Below, one piece after another: positions 1 to 6,230 of a DNA stretch of 13,387 nt (positions are counted from its first letter, which is position 1; each line of letters starts with the position of its first letter). The DNA is taken from contig PFBP01000032.1 in assembly GCA_002778535.1 (NCBI GenBank), positions 178 to 13,564 of the forward strand, written 5' to 3'. The stretch comes from Candidatus Kuenenbacteria bacterium CG10_big_fil_rev_8_21_14_0_10_36_11 (GTDB taxonomy: Bacteria; Patescibacteriota; Patescibacteriia; UBA2196). The position numbers and the translations under genes were made by a program. The notes under the pieces were generated by a model. It was not told the DNA's origin and did no database searches. It was given only the letters and a program-made list of their open reading frames with translations.

Positions 1-1476
1 AATATGCTGTTCTTTATTGGTCGCCCGGTCTTTGGCTTTGACGTTTAAAATGCCATTGGCATCAATGTCAAAAGTCACTTCAATCTGCGGCACGCCGCGG
101 GGAGCGGGCATGATGCCGTCCAGAATAAACCGGCCCAAAGTTTTATTATCAGCAGCCATGGGGCGCTCGCCTTGCAAAACATGGATTTCCACTGATGGCT
201 GGTTGTCAGCGGCAGTGGAAAATACCTGGGACTTGGAAGTGGGAATGGTGGTATTCCTCTCAATCAATGGCGTGGCCACACTGCCCAAAGTTTCAATGCC
301 AAGAGTCAATGGCGTTACATCTAATAATAGCACATCCTTGACATCGCCTTGCAAAACTCCAGCCTGAACCGCGGCGCCGGCCGCCACCACTTCATCCGGA
401 TTCACGGTCATATTTGGTTTTTTGTTAAAAAATTTCTCTACTGTTTTTTGTACGAGTGGCATTCTGGTCATACCGCCGACGAGTAGCACCTCTTCAATAT
501 CAGAGGTCTTTAAACCAGCGTCGGACAAAGCTTTTTTGGTCGGCTCCAAAGTTTTCTCCACAAGGTCACTCACAATTTCTTCCATCTTTGCCCGACTCAT
601 TTTCATAACCAAATGCTTTGGCCCGTCAGCGGTCGTCGTGATAAACGGCTGATTAATTTCCGTTTCTTGGGCGGTAGAAAGCTCAATCTTGGCTTTTTCC
701 GCTGATTCTTTCACTCTCTGCAAAGCCATCGGGTCTTTGGATAAATCAACGCCTTCCTGTTTTTTAAATTCATCAATAATCCAATTGATAATGCGCTGGT
801 CAAAATCATCGCCGCCAAGATGCGTGTCGCCGTTCGTTGATTTGACTTCCACGGTGTCGTGCGCCACATCAAGAATGGAAATATCAAAAGTACCGCCGCC
901 AAGGTCATAGACCGCAATTTGCTGGCCTTTCTTTTTTTCATAACCGTATGCGAGTGCCGCGGCCGTTGGCTCATTAATTATTCGCTTGACAGTAAAACCG
1001 GCTATTTCTCCGGCTTCTTTAGTGGCTTGCCTTTGCGAATCATCAAAATATGCTGGTACGGTAATAACTGCTTCAGTAATTTTTTCACCCAATTTTTCTT
1101 CCGCGTCAGCTTTTAATTTAGCAAGTATCATAGCCGAGATTTCCTGCGGCGTATAATCTTTGCCAGACATTTCTATTTTAACGCCAGCGCCTGATTGTTT
1201 GATTTTGAATGGCAAAGTTTTCAAATCTCTTTGCACTTCCGTGTCTTCAAACCGGCGGCCGATCAAGCGCTTGATGGAAAATAAAGTGTTGGTCGGATTG
1301 GTCACGGCCTGACGCTTGGCCAAAAGCCCGACGAGCCGTTCACCAGTTTTATTGATAGCCACAATTGAAGGCGTGGTGCGGTTGCCTTCTTTGTTTTCCA
1401 AAATTTTCGGAGAACCGCCTTCCATAATAGCCATGCAAGAATTGGTGGTTCCAAGATCAATACCAAGTATTTTCAT
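1..1476 (-). CDS. dnaK: Chaperone protein DnaK (Hsp70), 3' end beyond the window
   Basis: ATP-dependent cytosolic Hsp70 chaperone that binds exposed hydrophobic peptides in cycles set by DnaJ and the nucleotide exchange factor GrpE. The start is ATG at 1474-1476 and the frame stays open to base 1, giving 492 residues of a family usually near 610-640. Visible in order: the N-terminal phosphate-1 motif GIDLGTTNS (about residues 5-13), the phosphate-2 motif DLGGGTFD (191-198), the adenosine-side VGGMTRMP (about 333-340), the hydrophobic interdomain linker VLLLD (382-386), then the beta-sandwich substrate-binding domain ending in DIDANGILNV. The C-terminal lid lies off the left edge. Its leader holds a palindromic repeat shared with hsp20. 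It is the last visible gene of the heat-shock block begun by hrcA. No frameshift was seen. Identification is firm. Confidence 0.98.
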   Translation of the reverse strand, partial: MKILGIDLGTTNSCMAIMEGGSPKILENKEGNRTTPSIVAINKTGERLVGLLAKRQAVTNPTNTLFSIKRLIGRRFEDTEVQRDLKTLPFKIKQSGAGVKIEMSGKDYTPQEISAMILAKLKADAEEKLGEKITEAVITVPAYFDDSQRQATKEAGEIAGFTVKRIINEPTAAALAYGYEKKKGQQIAVYDLGGGTFDISILDVAHDTVEVKSTNGDTHLGGDDFDQRIINWIIDEFKKQEGVDLSKDPMALQRVKESAEKAKIELSTAQETEINQPFITTTADGPKHLVMKMSRAKMEEIVSDLVEKTLEPTKKALSDAGLKTSDIEEVLLVGGMTRMPLVQKTVEKFFNKKPNMTVNPDEVVAAGAAVQAGVLQGDVKDVLLLDVTPLTLGIETLGSVATPLIERNTTIPTSKSQVFSTAADNQPSVEIHVLQGERPMAADNKTLGRFILDGIMPAPRGVPQIEVTFDIDANGILNVKAKDRATNKEQHI

Positions 1477-1491
1477 ATTTTTTTACAGTTT

Positions 1492-1512
1492 ATCCCGAGC
1501 GAAGCGAGGGAT
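1492..1512. repeat. Palindromic repeat (GAGCGAAGCGA family) in the dnaK leader
   Basis: ATCCC (1492-1496) pairs with GGGAT (1508-1512). Inside lie two opposed G-A mismatches and a GC-GAA-GC mini-hairpin, a type known to be unusually stable. It starts 15 bases upstream of the dnaK ATG. Related copies are at 2436-2475 and 7099-7127. Confidence 0.75.
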
Positions 1513-1572
1513 CTCGTGTTTCAGGATAAATAAGTTAATTATTTTTTAATTTTTTAATTTTTTCTAAGTAAA

Positions 1573-1612
1573 CGGGATCCTTCGTCCCGATAAATCGGGA
1601 CTCAAGATGACA
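1573..1612. repeat. Composite palindromic repeat after the zinc-ribbon gene
   Basis: The near-perfect hairpin GTCCCGAT-AA-ATCGGGAC (1584-1601) sits between flanks that read, on the minus strand, as the two ends of the GTCAT..TGAG / CGAAGGATC family. The minus-strand TGA stop of the upstream gene (1602-1604) lies inside it. No T-run follows the hairpin, so a classical terminator is not supported. The rest of the 1477-1601 gap is A/T-rich with no clear promoter. Confidence 0.7.
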
Positions 1613-1940
1613 TTGTTTTGCTTCCTTCCAATTTTTCATACACTTCCAGCACATCATCAACTGTAATTGCATTGGCATTTCTGAACTTTATTACTTCACT
1701 CACGCTTAAATCTGTCAGCATGGCTGAACCAACCACGCCAAAAGGCATTTCCGAGATTTGAGCCAATAATGAACTCTGGCAATACTTGCACATAAAATAT
1801 ATCAGAACTCCATTATCAACCCAGTCCAGAACTCGCAGTTGGCTATCTTCATATTTATTCGCGCATACTGGGCAATGTTTAATCAGCTTAAGAGAATGCT
1901 GGATAATTTCTTTGTTTTTTTGATTCATGCTTTTTTCCAT
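1602..1940 (-). CDS. Small zinc-ribbon-like protein of unknown function
   Basis: A 112-residue protein not recognised as any named family. It has two cysteine pairs, CPVC (residues 23-26) and CKYC (51-54), separated by 24 residues. This fits a four-cysteine zinc ribbon, possibly structural or nucleic-acid binding. A hydrophobic stretch just before the second pair (VLIYFM) and a SVSEVIKFRNANAITVDDVLEVYEKL tail region (given here only as its theme: acidic and helical) suggest a small globular fold. There is no signal peptide. The start could be ATG 1938-1940 or ATG 1926-1928 (residue 5), and neither has a clear Shine-Dalgarno site. The last residues and the TGA stop come from a palindromic repeat. 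Its place between hsp20 and dnaK suggests a stress-linked role, which is inference only. Confidence 0.8.
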   Translation of the reverse strand: MEKSMNQKNKEIIQHSLKLIKHCPVCANKYEDSQLRVLDWVDNGVLIYFMCKYCQSSLLAQISEMPFGVVGSAMLTDLSVSEVIKFRNANAITVDDVLEVYEKLEGSKTMSS

Positions 1941-1960
1941 ATTTTTGTTTTTAATTTTCT

Positions 1961-1995
1961 CATCCCTATCCCGCTTTTCAGGCGGAACAGAGGGA
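1961..1995. repeat. Short imperfect hairpin between hsp20 and the zinc-ribbon gene
   Basis: CCGC (1971-1974) pairs with GCGG (1982-1985), with further C-rich and G-rich flanks, in a 60-base gap. It may be a decayed member of the local palindromic repeats. Nothing else is visible in this gap. Confidence 0.35.
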
Positions 1996-2000
1996 AAAAA

Positions 2001-2423
2001 TTATTTCTTGATTTCCACTTTAACCGTTTTTGGCTTGGCTCTTTCTTCTTTCGGAATAACAATTTTTAACACGCCCTTTTCATATTCGGCTTTGGCTTTT
2101 TCACCATCCACTGACGATGGCAAAGCCACTGCCCGATGAAAAGAACCATAACGCACTTCCTTGCGGTAATATTCTTTATCGTCAACTTCGCTTTTTTGCT
2201 CGCTTTTACCTTCAATAGTCAGCACATCGTTTTCCACCGCAACTGTCACTTTTTCCGGATCAATGCCAGCCAAAGGACATTCAATATAGACATTGTCTTT
2301 GTCCTGCCAAATATCCATGGCTGGAGCAAAATTTATAGCTGACCTAGCCACTGGCCAGTTAAACCAAGAATCCATTTCGTCAAACGGATCAATTGACATG
2401 GGGGCCCATTTAATTAGAGACAT
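2001..2423 (-). CDS. Small heat-shock protein, Hsp20/alpha-crystallin family
   Basis: ATP-independent holdase chaperone of the cytosol that keeps unfolding proteins soluble for the DnaK system. It has 140 residues, a typical length. A short N-terminal arm rich in Trp, Phe and Pro precedes the alpha-crystallin domain (about residues 35-125), seen in PLAGIDPEKVTVAVENDVL and the closing AEYEKGVLKIVIPK motif. The tail ends in an I/V-x-I type element (VEI), which in this family docks on neighbouring subunits. The start is ATG 2421-2423. It lies between grpE and a zinc-ribbon gene, within the block headed by the CIRCE-controlled hrcA promoter. A palindromic repeat lies just upstream. Whether it also has its own promoter cannot be told. 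Confidence 0.95.
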   Translation of the reverse strand: MSLIKWAPMSIDPFDEMDSWFNWPVARSAINFAPAMDIWQDKDNVYIECPLAGIDPEKVTVAVENDVLTIEGKSEQKSEVDDKEYYRKEVRYGSFHRAVALPSSVDGEKAKAEYEKGVLKIVIPKEERAKPKTVKVEIKK

Positions 2424-2435
2424 ATATTTTTTGAT

Positions 2436-2475
2436 AGTTTATCCCGAGTGAGAGGAGCGAACCAATGGATCCACC
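2436..2475. repeat. Degenerate GAGCGAAGCGA-family repeat in the hsp20 leader
   Basis: It begins with the 13 bases AGTTTATCCCGAG (2436-2448), identical to 1487-1499 in the dnaK leader, and continues into a GAGCGAACC...GGATCC arm. The stem is imperfect. It sits 12 bases upstream of the hsp20 ATG. Confidence 0.6.
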
Positions 2476-2508
2476 TTTCTGTTCGAGATAAGAATTAATT
2501 TTTAAAAA

Positions 2509-2640
2509 TTTCCAAATCTCAAGTTCCAATTTCCAAATAAATCTCAAATTTCAAAATTCAAACACTAACCTAAAAATTATTGGAAATTAAAATTTGTGGT
2601 TTGTAATTTATTTGGAAATTGGAACTTGTATCTTGGAGCT
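2509..2640. repeat. AT-rich inverted repeat between grpE and hsp20
   Basis: A 22-base perfect inverted repeat has arms at 2521-2542 and 2606-2627, with a core of TTCCAATTTCC / GGAAATTGGAA. The interior consists of CAAATTTC-like words. It fills most of the 216-base gap and ends at the grpE stop codon. The right arm matches 13011-13037 inside secA except for one substitution and a 2-base insertion. Confidence 0.8.
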
Positions 2641-3134
2641 TATTTCACAATCACTTTCGCCGGCTTAAACACGCGGCCGTTTAATTTATATCCGTCACTT
2701 AAAACCTCTTTTATCACATTTATCACATTCACATTATTCGTGCTCGCATTCGTATTATTAGCATTTTCCACTGCTTCATGAAATCCAGGATTAAAATTCT
2801 CACCAATCACTGGCACAATTTCTTCCACACCATTAAAATTCAAAACTTCTTTCATTTGATTTTTAATATGTCCAATGCCTTTAACCCAGTCATTATTTTT
2901 AAATTCTTCAGGCAAATGGTTAAAAGATAATTTTAAATGATCATAAACAGGAATTAAGCTGATGACAAAATTCAAGGTAGCAAATTTGGCAAACTCTTCT
3001 GCTTCTTTTTGCGTTTGTTTTTTTAAATTTTCATAATCAGCCAAAGCGCGTTTCCAGCCGTTCAGATATTCTTCAGCTTGAACTTTTAACTTTTCAAATT
3101 CTTCGTTTTTTTGTTCGTCAATATGTTTAGGCAT
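2640..3134 (-). CDS. grpE: Nucleotide exchange factor GrpE
   Basis: Cytosolic co-chaperone that releases ADP from DnaK. It has 164 residues, in the family range. The N-terminal half is charged and helical (EEFEKLKVQAEEYLNGWKRA), as in the long dimerisation helix. It continues through DYENLKKQ and the four-helix part with LIPVYDHLKLSF. The C-terminal beta domain contains NFNPGFHEAV and the family signature ending GYKLNGRVFKPAKVIV. Start ATG 3132-3134 lies 2 bases after the hrcA stop, so the two are probably translated together. The loop after FHEAV carries an Asn/Thr-rich low-complexity segment (2711-2765) where typical GrpE has a shorter acidic loop. This is likely a repeat-derived addition. 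Confidence 0.96.
   Translation of the reverse strand: MPKHIDEQKNEEFEKLKVQAEEYLNGWKRALADYENLKKQTQKEAEEFAKFATLNFVISLIPVYDHLKLSFNHLPEEFKNNDWVKGIGHIKNQMKEVLNFNGVEEIVPVIGENFNPGFHEAVENANNTNASTNNVNVINVIKEVLSDGYKLNGRVFKPAKVIVK
2711..2765. repeat. Low-complexity segment inside grpE
   Basis: Imperfect short repeats of TTATCACATT / ATTCGTATTATT type encode the Asn/Thr/Val-rich stretch NANNTNASTNNVNVINV of GrpE. Composition differs sharply from the flanking coding sequence. Confidence 0.55.
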
Positions 3135-3136
3135 AT

Positions 3137-3817
3137 TTATAAAATATTTTTCGCAAAGTTTATTAACTCCGCATTCTTTTGATAATTCATTCTCATGGGC
3201 CCGACTATGCCAATCAAAATATTTTTTATCTTTACCAAAACCGCGGCGCAGTCATGAGCAAAAGGATTTTCAGCACCGATTTTTATCATAACTTCCTTAT
3301 CTATTTTACCATAAATATTCTGCATTGCCTCATCCAAATGGTCAATCACAACTGATAAGTTACAGACTAAATTCAGATCCTGAAATTCTGGCTGTGAAAA
3401 AAGATTTGATAAACCGGTATAATAAACATCATTATCCTGAAAACCAACAACTACGCTCAAACCAGATTTTTCCGCTAAAATTTTTGCCAATTGTTTAATT
3501 TTTTCTGTTGATCCGCTTTCATAATTCTCTAGAATTCTTAAAAAATCATTTTTATCTTTTTCGCTAATCATTTTGGCCAAATCAACATTTTCAATCACAT
3601 ATTTTTTATAGCCAAATTCTGTTGGCACGCGGCCGGCAGAAGTGTGCGGCTGGAAAATCAATTCAGCATTTTCCAGTTCCATCATATCGTTTCTAATGGT
3701 AGCCGGAGAAATATCCCAGTTAAATTTTTCCACAATTAACTTTGACCCCACCGGCAGCGCGGTTTTAATATACTCTTCAACAATATGCTTAAATAACTCC
3801 TTTTGCCGCGGGTGCAT
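3137..3817 (-). CDS. hrcA: Heat-inducible transcription repressor HrcA, compact form
   Basis: Repressor that binds CIRCE operators and releases heat-shock genes when its folding partner GroEL is occupied by unfolded protein. The first part is a winged-helix domain with IVEEYIKTALPVGSKLI, SPATIRNDMMELE and PHTSAGRVPTE. The C-terminal GAF-like part keeps the family landmarks SNLFSQPEF, IGAENPF and IGIVGPMRMNY. The chosen start, ATG 3815-3817, gives 226 residues against roughly 340 in classical HrcA; most of the missing length is in the middle, where the inserted dimerisation domain would lie. A TTG at 3842-3844 would add nine residues but lies within the leader hairpin. It heads the block hrcA-grpE-hsp20-zinc ribbon-dnaK, and a CIRCE site lies upstream, consistent with self-repression. 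Confidence 0.95.
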   Translation of the reverse strand: MHPRQKELFKHIVEEYIKTALPVGSKLIVEKFNWDISPATIRNDMMELENAELIFQPHTSAGRVPTEFGYKKYVIENVDLAKMISEKDKNDFLRILENYESGSTEKIKQLAKILAEKSGLSVVVGFQDNDVYYTGLSNLFSQPEFQDLNLVCNLSVVIDHLDEAMQNIYGKIDKEVMIKIGAENPFAHDCAAVLVKIKNILIGIVGPMRMNYQKNAELINFAKNIL

Positions 3818-3832
3818 AAGAAAGCGGTATAG

Positions 3833-3853
3833 ATCCCGAATCAAATTCGGGAT
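3833..3853. repeat. Perfect hairpin in the hrcA leader (ATCCCGAA family)
   Basis: ATCCCGAA (3833-3840) pairs with TTCGGGAT (3846-3853) around a 5-base loop. On the minus strand it reads CCCGAA-TTTGA-TTCGGG, close to the CCTGAA-CTTGA-TTCAGG copy inside secA (13038-13054). It ends 15 bases before the hrcA ATG. Confidence 0.8.
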
Positions 3854-3879
3854 GACAGCAAATATTTATTTGCTGTCAT
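3852..3879. repeat. 28-base near-perfect palindrome in the hrcA leader
   Basis: Arms 3852-3864 and 3867-3879 pair over 13 bases around a 2-base centre; the core is GACAGCAAATA. It abuts the previous hairpin and lies between the predicted transcription start (near 3900) and the hrcA start. No T-run follows, so it is not an obvious terminator. Confidence 0.8.
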
Positions 3880-3906
3880 TTATCCACAGATTTTTACCTT
3901 AATTCC

Positions 3907-3936
3907 ATTATACAAAACAATTAGCACTCCTGTCAA
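3907..3936 (-). promoter_or_regulatory. Consensus housekeeping promoter of the hrcA heat-shock unit
   Basis: On the minus strand there is a perfect -35 TTGACA (3931-3936), an 18-base spacer and a perfect -10 TATAAT (3907-3912). This predicts a transcript start near 3900 and a leader of about 83 bases before the hrcA ATG. The -35 box lies in the central spacer of the CIRCE operator, so bound HrcA would block polymerase. Confidence 0.9.
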
Positions 3937-3947
3937 GAGAGTGCTAA
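3921..3947. promoter_or_regulatory. CIRCE operator (HrcA binding site)
   Basis: Perfect match to the CIRCE consensus: TTAGCACTC (3921-3929), nine-base spacer, GAGTGCTAA (3939-3947). It is the only copy seen in the window. Its right arm and most of its spacer overlap the last codons and TGA stop of rnhA. Confidence 0.97.
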
Positions 3948-4355
3948 TTTAGAGTCAATAGCTTCATTCACCAACTTATCCGCCAGCTTATTTTTTTCTC
4001 TTGGCACATATTTAAAAACGCATTTTTTAAAACCCTGACGCAAGTTCCAGATTCTGATAAAACTTTCCTGAAAATCAGAATTTTTTAATTTGAATTTGCC
4101 AGTGATCTGATTGCAAACTAATTCGGAATCCAGACGCACTTCAACTTCATATGCGCCCATTTTTTTAGCTTGTTCCAAACCCAAAACCACAGCTTTATAT
4201 TCCGCCTGATTATTAGTGGTTTTACCAATGTATTTTTTGTGCGTGGCAATGGGTTTAGCTAAATTTTCAGCAGAAAAAATCGCGCAGCCAATACCAGCCG
4301 GCCCAGGATTGCCGCGCGCGCCACCGTCAGTATAGATGATTATATTTTGTTTCAT
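3933..4355 (-). CDS. rnhA: Ribonuclease HI
   Basis: Cleaves the RNA strand of RNA:DNA hybrids, removing primers and R-loops. It has 140 residues, close to the bacterial type. The DEDD catalytic set is in place: D10 in YTDGGARGNPGP, E52 in TNNQAEY, D76 in RLDSELV and D126 in NKLADKLVNEA. Start ATG 4353-4355 overlaps the recJ stop in an ATGA arrangement, so translation is probably coupled to recJ. The 3' end is unusual in containing the CIRCE operator and the -35 box of the next unit; the C-terminal residues KLALS are encoded by operator sequence and follow the last conserved motif. Confidence 0.96.
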   Translation of the reverse strand: MKQNIIIYTDGGARGNPGPAGIGCAIFSAENLAKPIATHKKYIGKTTNNQAEYKAVVLGLEQAKKMGAYEVEVRLDSELVCNQITGKFKLKNSDFQESFIRIWNLRQGFKKCVFKYVPREKNKLADKLVNEAIDSKLALS

Positions 4356-6163
4356 AGTTTTTGTGATGACAACCCCACAGAAACATCAATTATTTTTAAC
4401 TGCAACTCCCTATTTCCATTCCACTCATTCACTCCAAATTCCACCACTGCGTCAATTATGTCGCCAGCTTTGATTTGGCTTCCCCATTTTTCTGCTGTGC
4501 CAAAAGAAATGGCTTTGCGCACTAAATTGCCCTGTTTTAATTGAAATCGCAAATGTTTAGCATCTTTGCCAATAGTCATTATTTCCACTACTTTTAAATT
4601 TTTAACTAAAAACAATGGCATAGGATTTGCTTCAGCAAACGGTTCAAATTTTTCTAATTCATCAAAAAGTTCCCAATCTAAATCTTTTAAAACAATCTCT
4701 GTGTCAATTTCTAAAGTCGGGGCCAGTTCTACATTTTTTAATTTCTCTTCTGCCAAAACTATAATTCTTCGCGTAAAATTTTGATAATTTTCTTCGCAGT
4801 TAATTTCTAAACCGCAAGCCTGGCTATGACCGCCAAAACGGACTAAAAATTCAGCGCACTTGCCCAAGTTTTCAGTGATATTAAATTCTGGAATGCTTCG
4901 GCCAGAGCCAATATATTTATGATCGTCGTGGCTAAAAAGAATGATGGGGCGATTGTATTCATCTTTAAGTTTGCCAGCTACAAGGCCAACCAAGCCAACG
5001 CCCCAGCCAGCTTTAGTAGCAATCAAAATTTTTTGTGAATCATTAACTTGACCAAAAATTTCCTTAGCTTCAGAAAGCATCTGATCAGCAACTTTTTGGC
5101 GCTCTGTGTTTTTTTGCTGGATATCACGCGCGAGCGCTATGGCTTCAACCTCATTTTCAGTCGTTAATAAATTATATGCCAAGCTGGCATGATCCATACG
5201 GCCGGCCGCGTTAATGCGAGGCACAATCTGAAAACTGACATTGCGCACATCCAAATCATATAAATCAGAACCCAGGGGCAGATCTTTTAGTTCTTCGCCG
5301 TTAGAAAGACTGCTGACGCGAATTAATTCCTGCAAACCTTTACGCGGTGTCTTATTTAAAACCTTTAAACCATAAGATACCAAAGTTCTGTTTTCACCAA
5401 GAATTGGCGAGACATCACCAATCGTGCCAATAGCCACTAAATCCAAAAGCCATTTTTCAAACGCGGAAAAACCATTATTAACCACCCCGTCCCGACTGCA
5501 CTGCGTTTGTCGGGCCACCCCTCCTTGAAAAGGAGGGGATAAAAATAGTGCTTGCGCTAATTTATATGCCACACCAACGCCGGCTAATTTTTTAAATGGA
5601 TATGTTTCCGATTCTATTGAACAATCTAAAATTGCGTCTGCTTCTGGCAAATTTTCTCCAGCTAAATGATGGTCAGTAATGACAACACCAATGCCAGCCT
5701 GTCTTATTTTTTTGATCGGTTCAATGTTCGTAATGCCGCAATCAACAGTAATAACTAAATTTACTTTGTCAGCAATAATTTTTTCCGCATTTTTTTCCGA
5801 AACGCCATAACCGTCTGTTTCGCGGTGCGGAATATAGATATCAACATTTTTTGCGCCAAGGCGGCGTAAAATTTTTTCCACAAGTACAGTAGCAGTCACG
5901 CCATCCGCGTCATAATCGCCATAAATTAAAATTTTCTCCTGATTTTCAATAGCCAAATTTATTCGTTCAACAGCTTTGACCATATCTTTAAACAAAAACG
6001 GATCATGAATATCCTGGCTAAAATCTGGTTTTAGAAATTCATCAATTTTTTCCTGCGTGTCTAAACCGCGATCATAAAGCAATTGCAAAATTTCCGAGCC
6101 ATAGCCCGGAAATTTTTCAGCAAAATCTGACGGATATTTGGGTTTTAAAAGCCAACGAGGCAT
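4352..6163 (-). CDS. recJ: Single-stranded-DNA-specific exonuclease RecJ
   Basis: 5'-to-3' exonuclease on single-stranded DNA, used in recombination and mismatch or base-excision repair. It has 603 residues. The DHH-family core shows YGDYDADG (81-88), VDCGI, the name-giving DHH (164-166) and LVAIGTIGDVSP. The DHHA1 part has GSGRS and GGHSQACG (from 444), followed by a C-terminal OB-like domain. Start ATG 6161-6163. Between LAQALF and EKWLLDLVA, residues about 208-229 are encoded by a palindromic repeat (5480-5540) and look like an in-frame addition in a loop. The stop overlaps the rnhA start. A 61-base repeat-filled gap separates it from the oxidoreductase genes. The catalytic residues look intact, so activity is expected. 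Confidence 0.97.
   Translation of the reverse strand: MPRWLLKPKYPSDFAEKFPGYGSEILQLLYDRGLDTQEKIDEFLKPDFSQDIHDPFLFKDMVKAVERINLAIENQEKILIYGDYDADGVTATVLVEKILRRLGAKNVDIYIPHRETDGYGVSEKNAEKIIADKVNLVITVDCGITNIEPIKKIRQAGIGVVITDHHLAGENLPEADAILDCSIESETYPFKKLAGVGVAYKLAQALFLSPPFQGGVARQTQCSRDGVVNNGFSAFEKWLLDLVAIGTIGDVSPILGENRTLVSYGLKVLNKTPRKGLQELIRVSSLSNGEELKDLPLGSDLYDLDVRNVSFQIVPRINAAGRMDHASLAYNLLTTENEVEAIALARDIQQKNTERQKVADQMLSEAKEIFGQVNDSQKILIATKAGWGVGLVGLVAGKLKDEYNRPIILFSHDDHKYIGSGRSIPEFNITENLGKCAEFLVRFGGHSQACGLEINCEENYQNFTRRIIVLAEEKLKNVELAPTLEIDTEIVLKDLDWELFDELEKFEPFAEANPMPLFLVKNLKVVEIMTIGKDAKHLRFQLKQGNLVRKAISFGTAEKWGSQIKAGDIIDAVVEFGVNEWNGNRELQLKIIDVSVGLSSQKL
5480..5540. repeat. Two-hairpin palindromic repeat inside recJ
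   Basis: CCCCTCCTT (5518-5526) pairs with AAGGAGGGG (5530-5538) around a 3-base loop, a perfect 9-base stem. Next to it CCCGAC (5491-5496) pairs with GTCGGG (5509-5514). The frame stays open and yields SPPFQGGVARQTQCSRDGVV in RecJ. A stem of the same design is at 10663-10683 between secA and pduL. Confidence 0.8.
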
Positions 6164-6183
6164 AATGGTTTTATTTTGTAACC

Positions 6184-6200
6184 CCGAGCTTGATTCTCGG
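6184..6200. repeat. Short hairpin upstream of recJ
   Basis: CCGAG (6184-6188) pairs with CTCGG (6196-6200) around CTTGATT, a variant of the CCCGAA-CTTGA-TTCGGG family. It lies in the 61-base gap between the beta subunit gene and recJ. Confidence 0.65.
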
Positions 6201-6205
6201 ATATT

Positions 6206-6230
6206 TCCGGCCTAAAGGCCGGAGTTACAT
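6206..6230. repeat. Palindromic repeat (GGCCTAAAGGCC family) at the end of the beta subunit gene
   Basis: TCCGGCC (6206-6212) pairs with GGCCGGA (6217-6223) around TAAA, followed by GTTACAT. The minus-strand TAA stop of the beta subunit (6225-6227) lies in it. No T-run follows, so it is a weak terminator candidate at best. A related copy at 10886-10907 lies inside secA. Confidence 0.8.

Noticed and set aside
2509..2640. Possible CRISPR array or insertion sequence end between grpE and hsp20.
   Set aside because: There is one inverted repeat pair without regular spacers, and no transposase or target duplication is visible.
3818..3844. A nine-residue extension of HrcA from a TTG codon.
   Set aside because: The TTG lies in the loop of a leader hairpin, and the ATG at 3815-3817 fits the normal start of the winged-helix domain.
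6184..6223. Rho-independent terminator after the beta subunit gene.
   Set aside because: The hairpins are good but no T-run follows on the minus strand, and the same hairpin occurs inside secA; it is better explained as a repeat.
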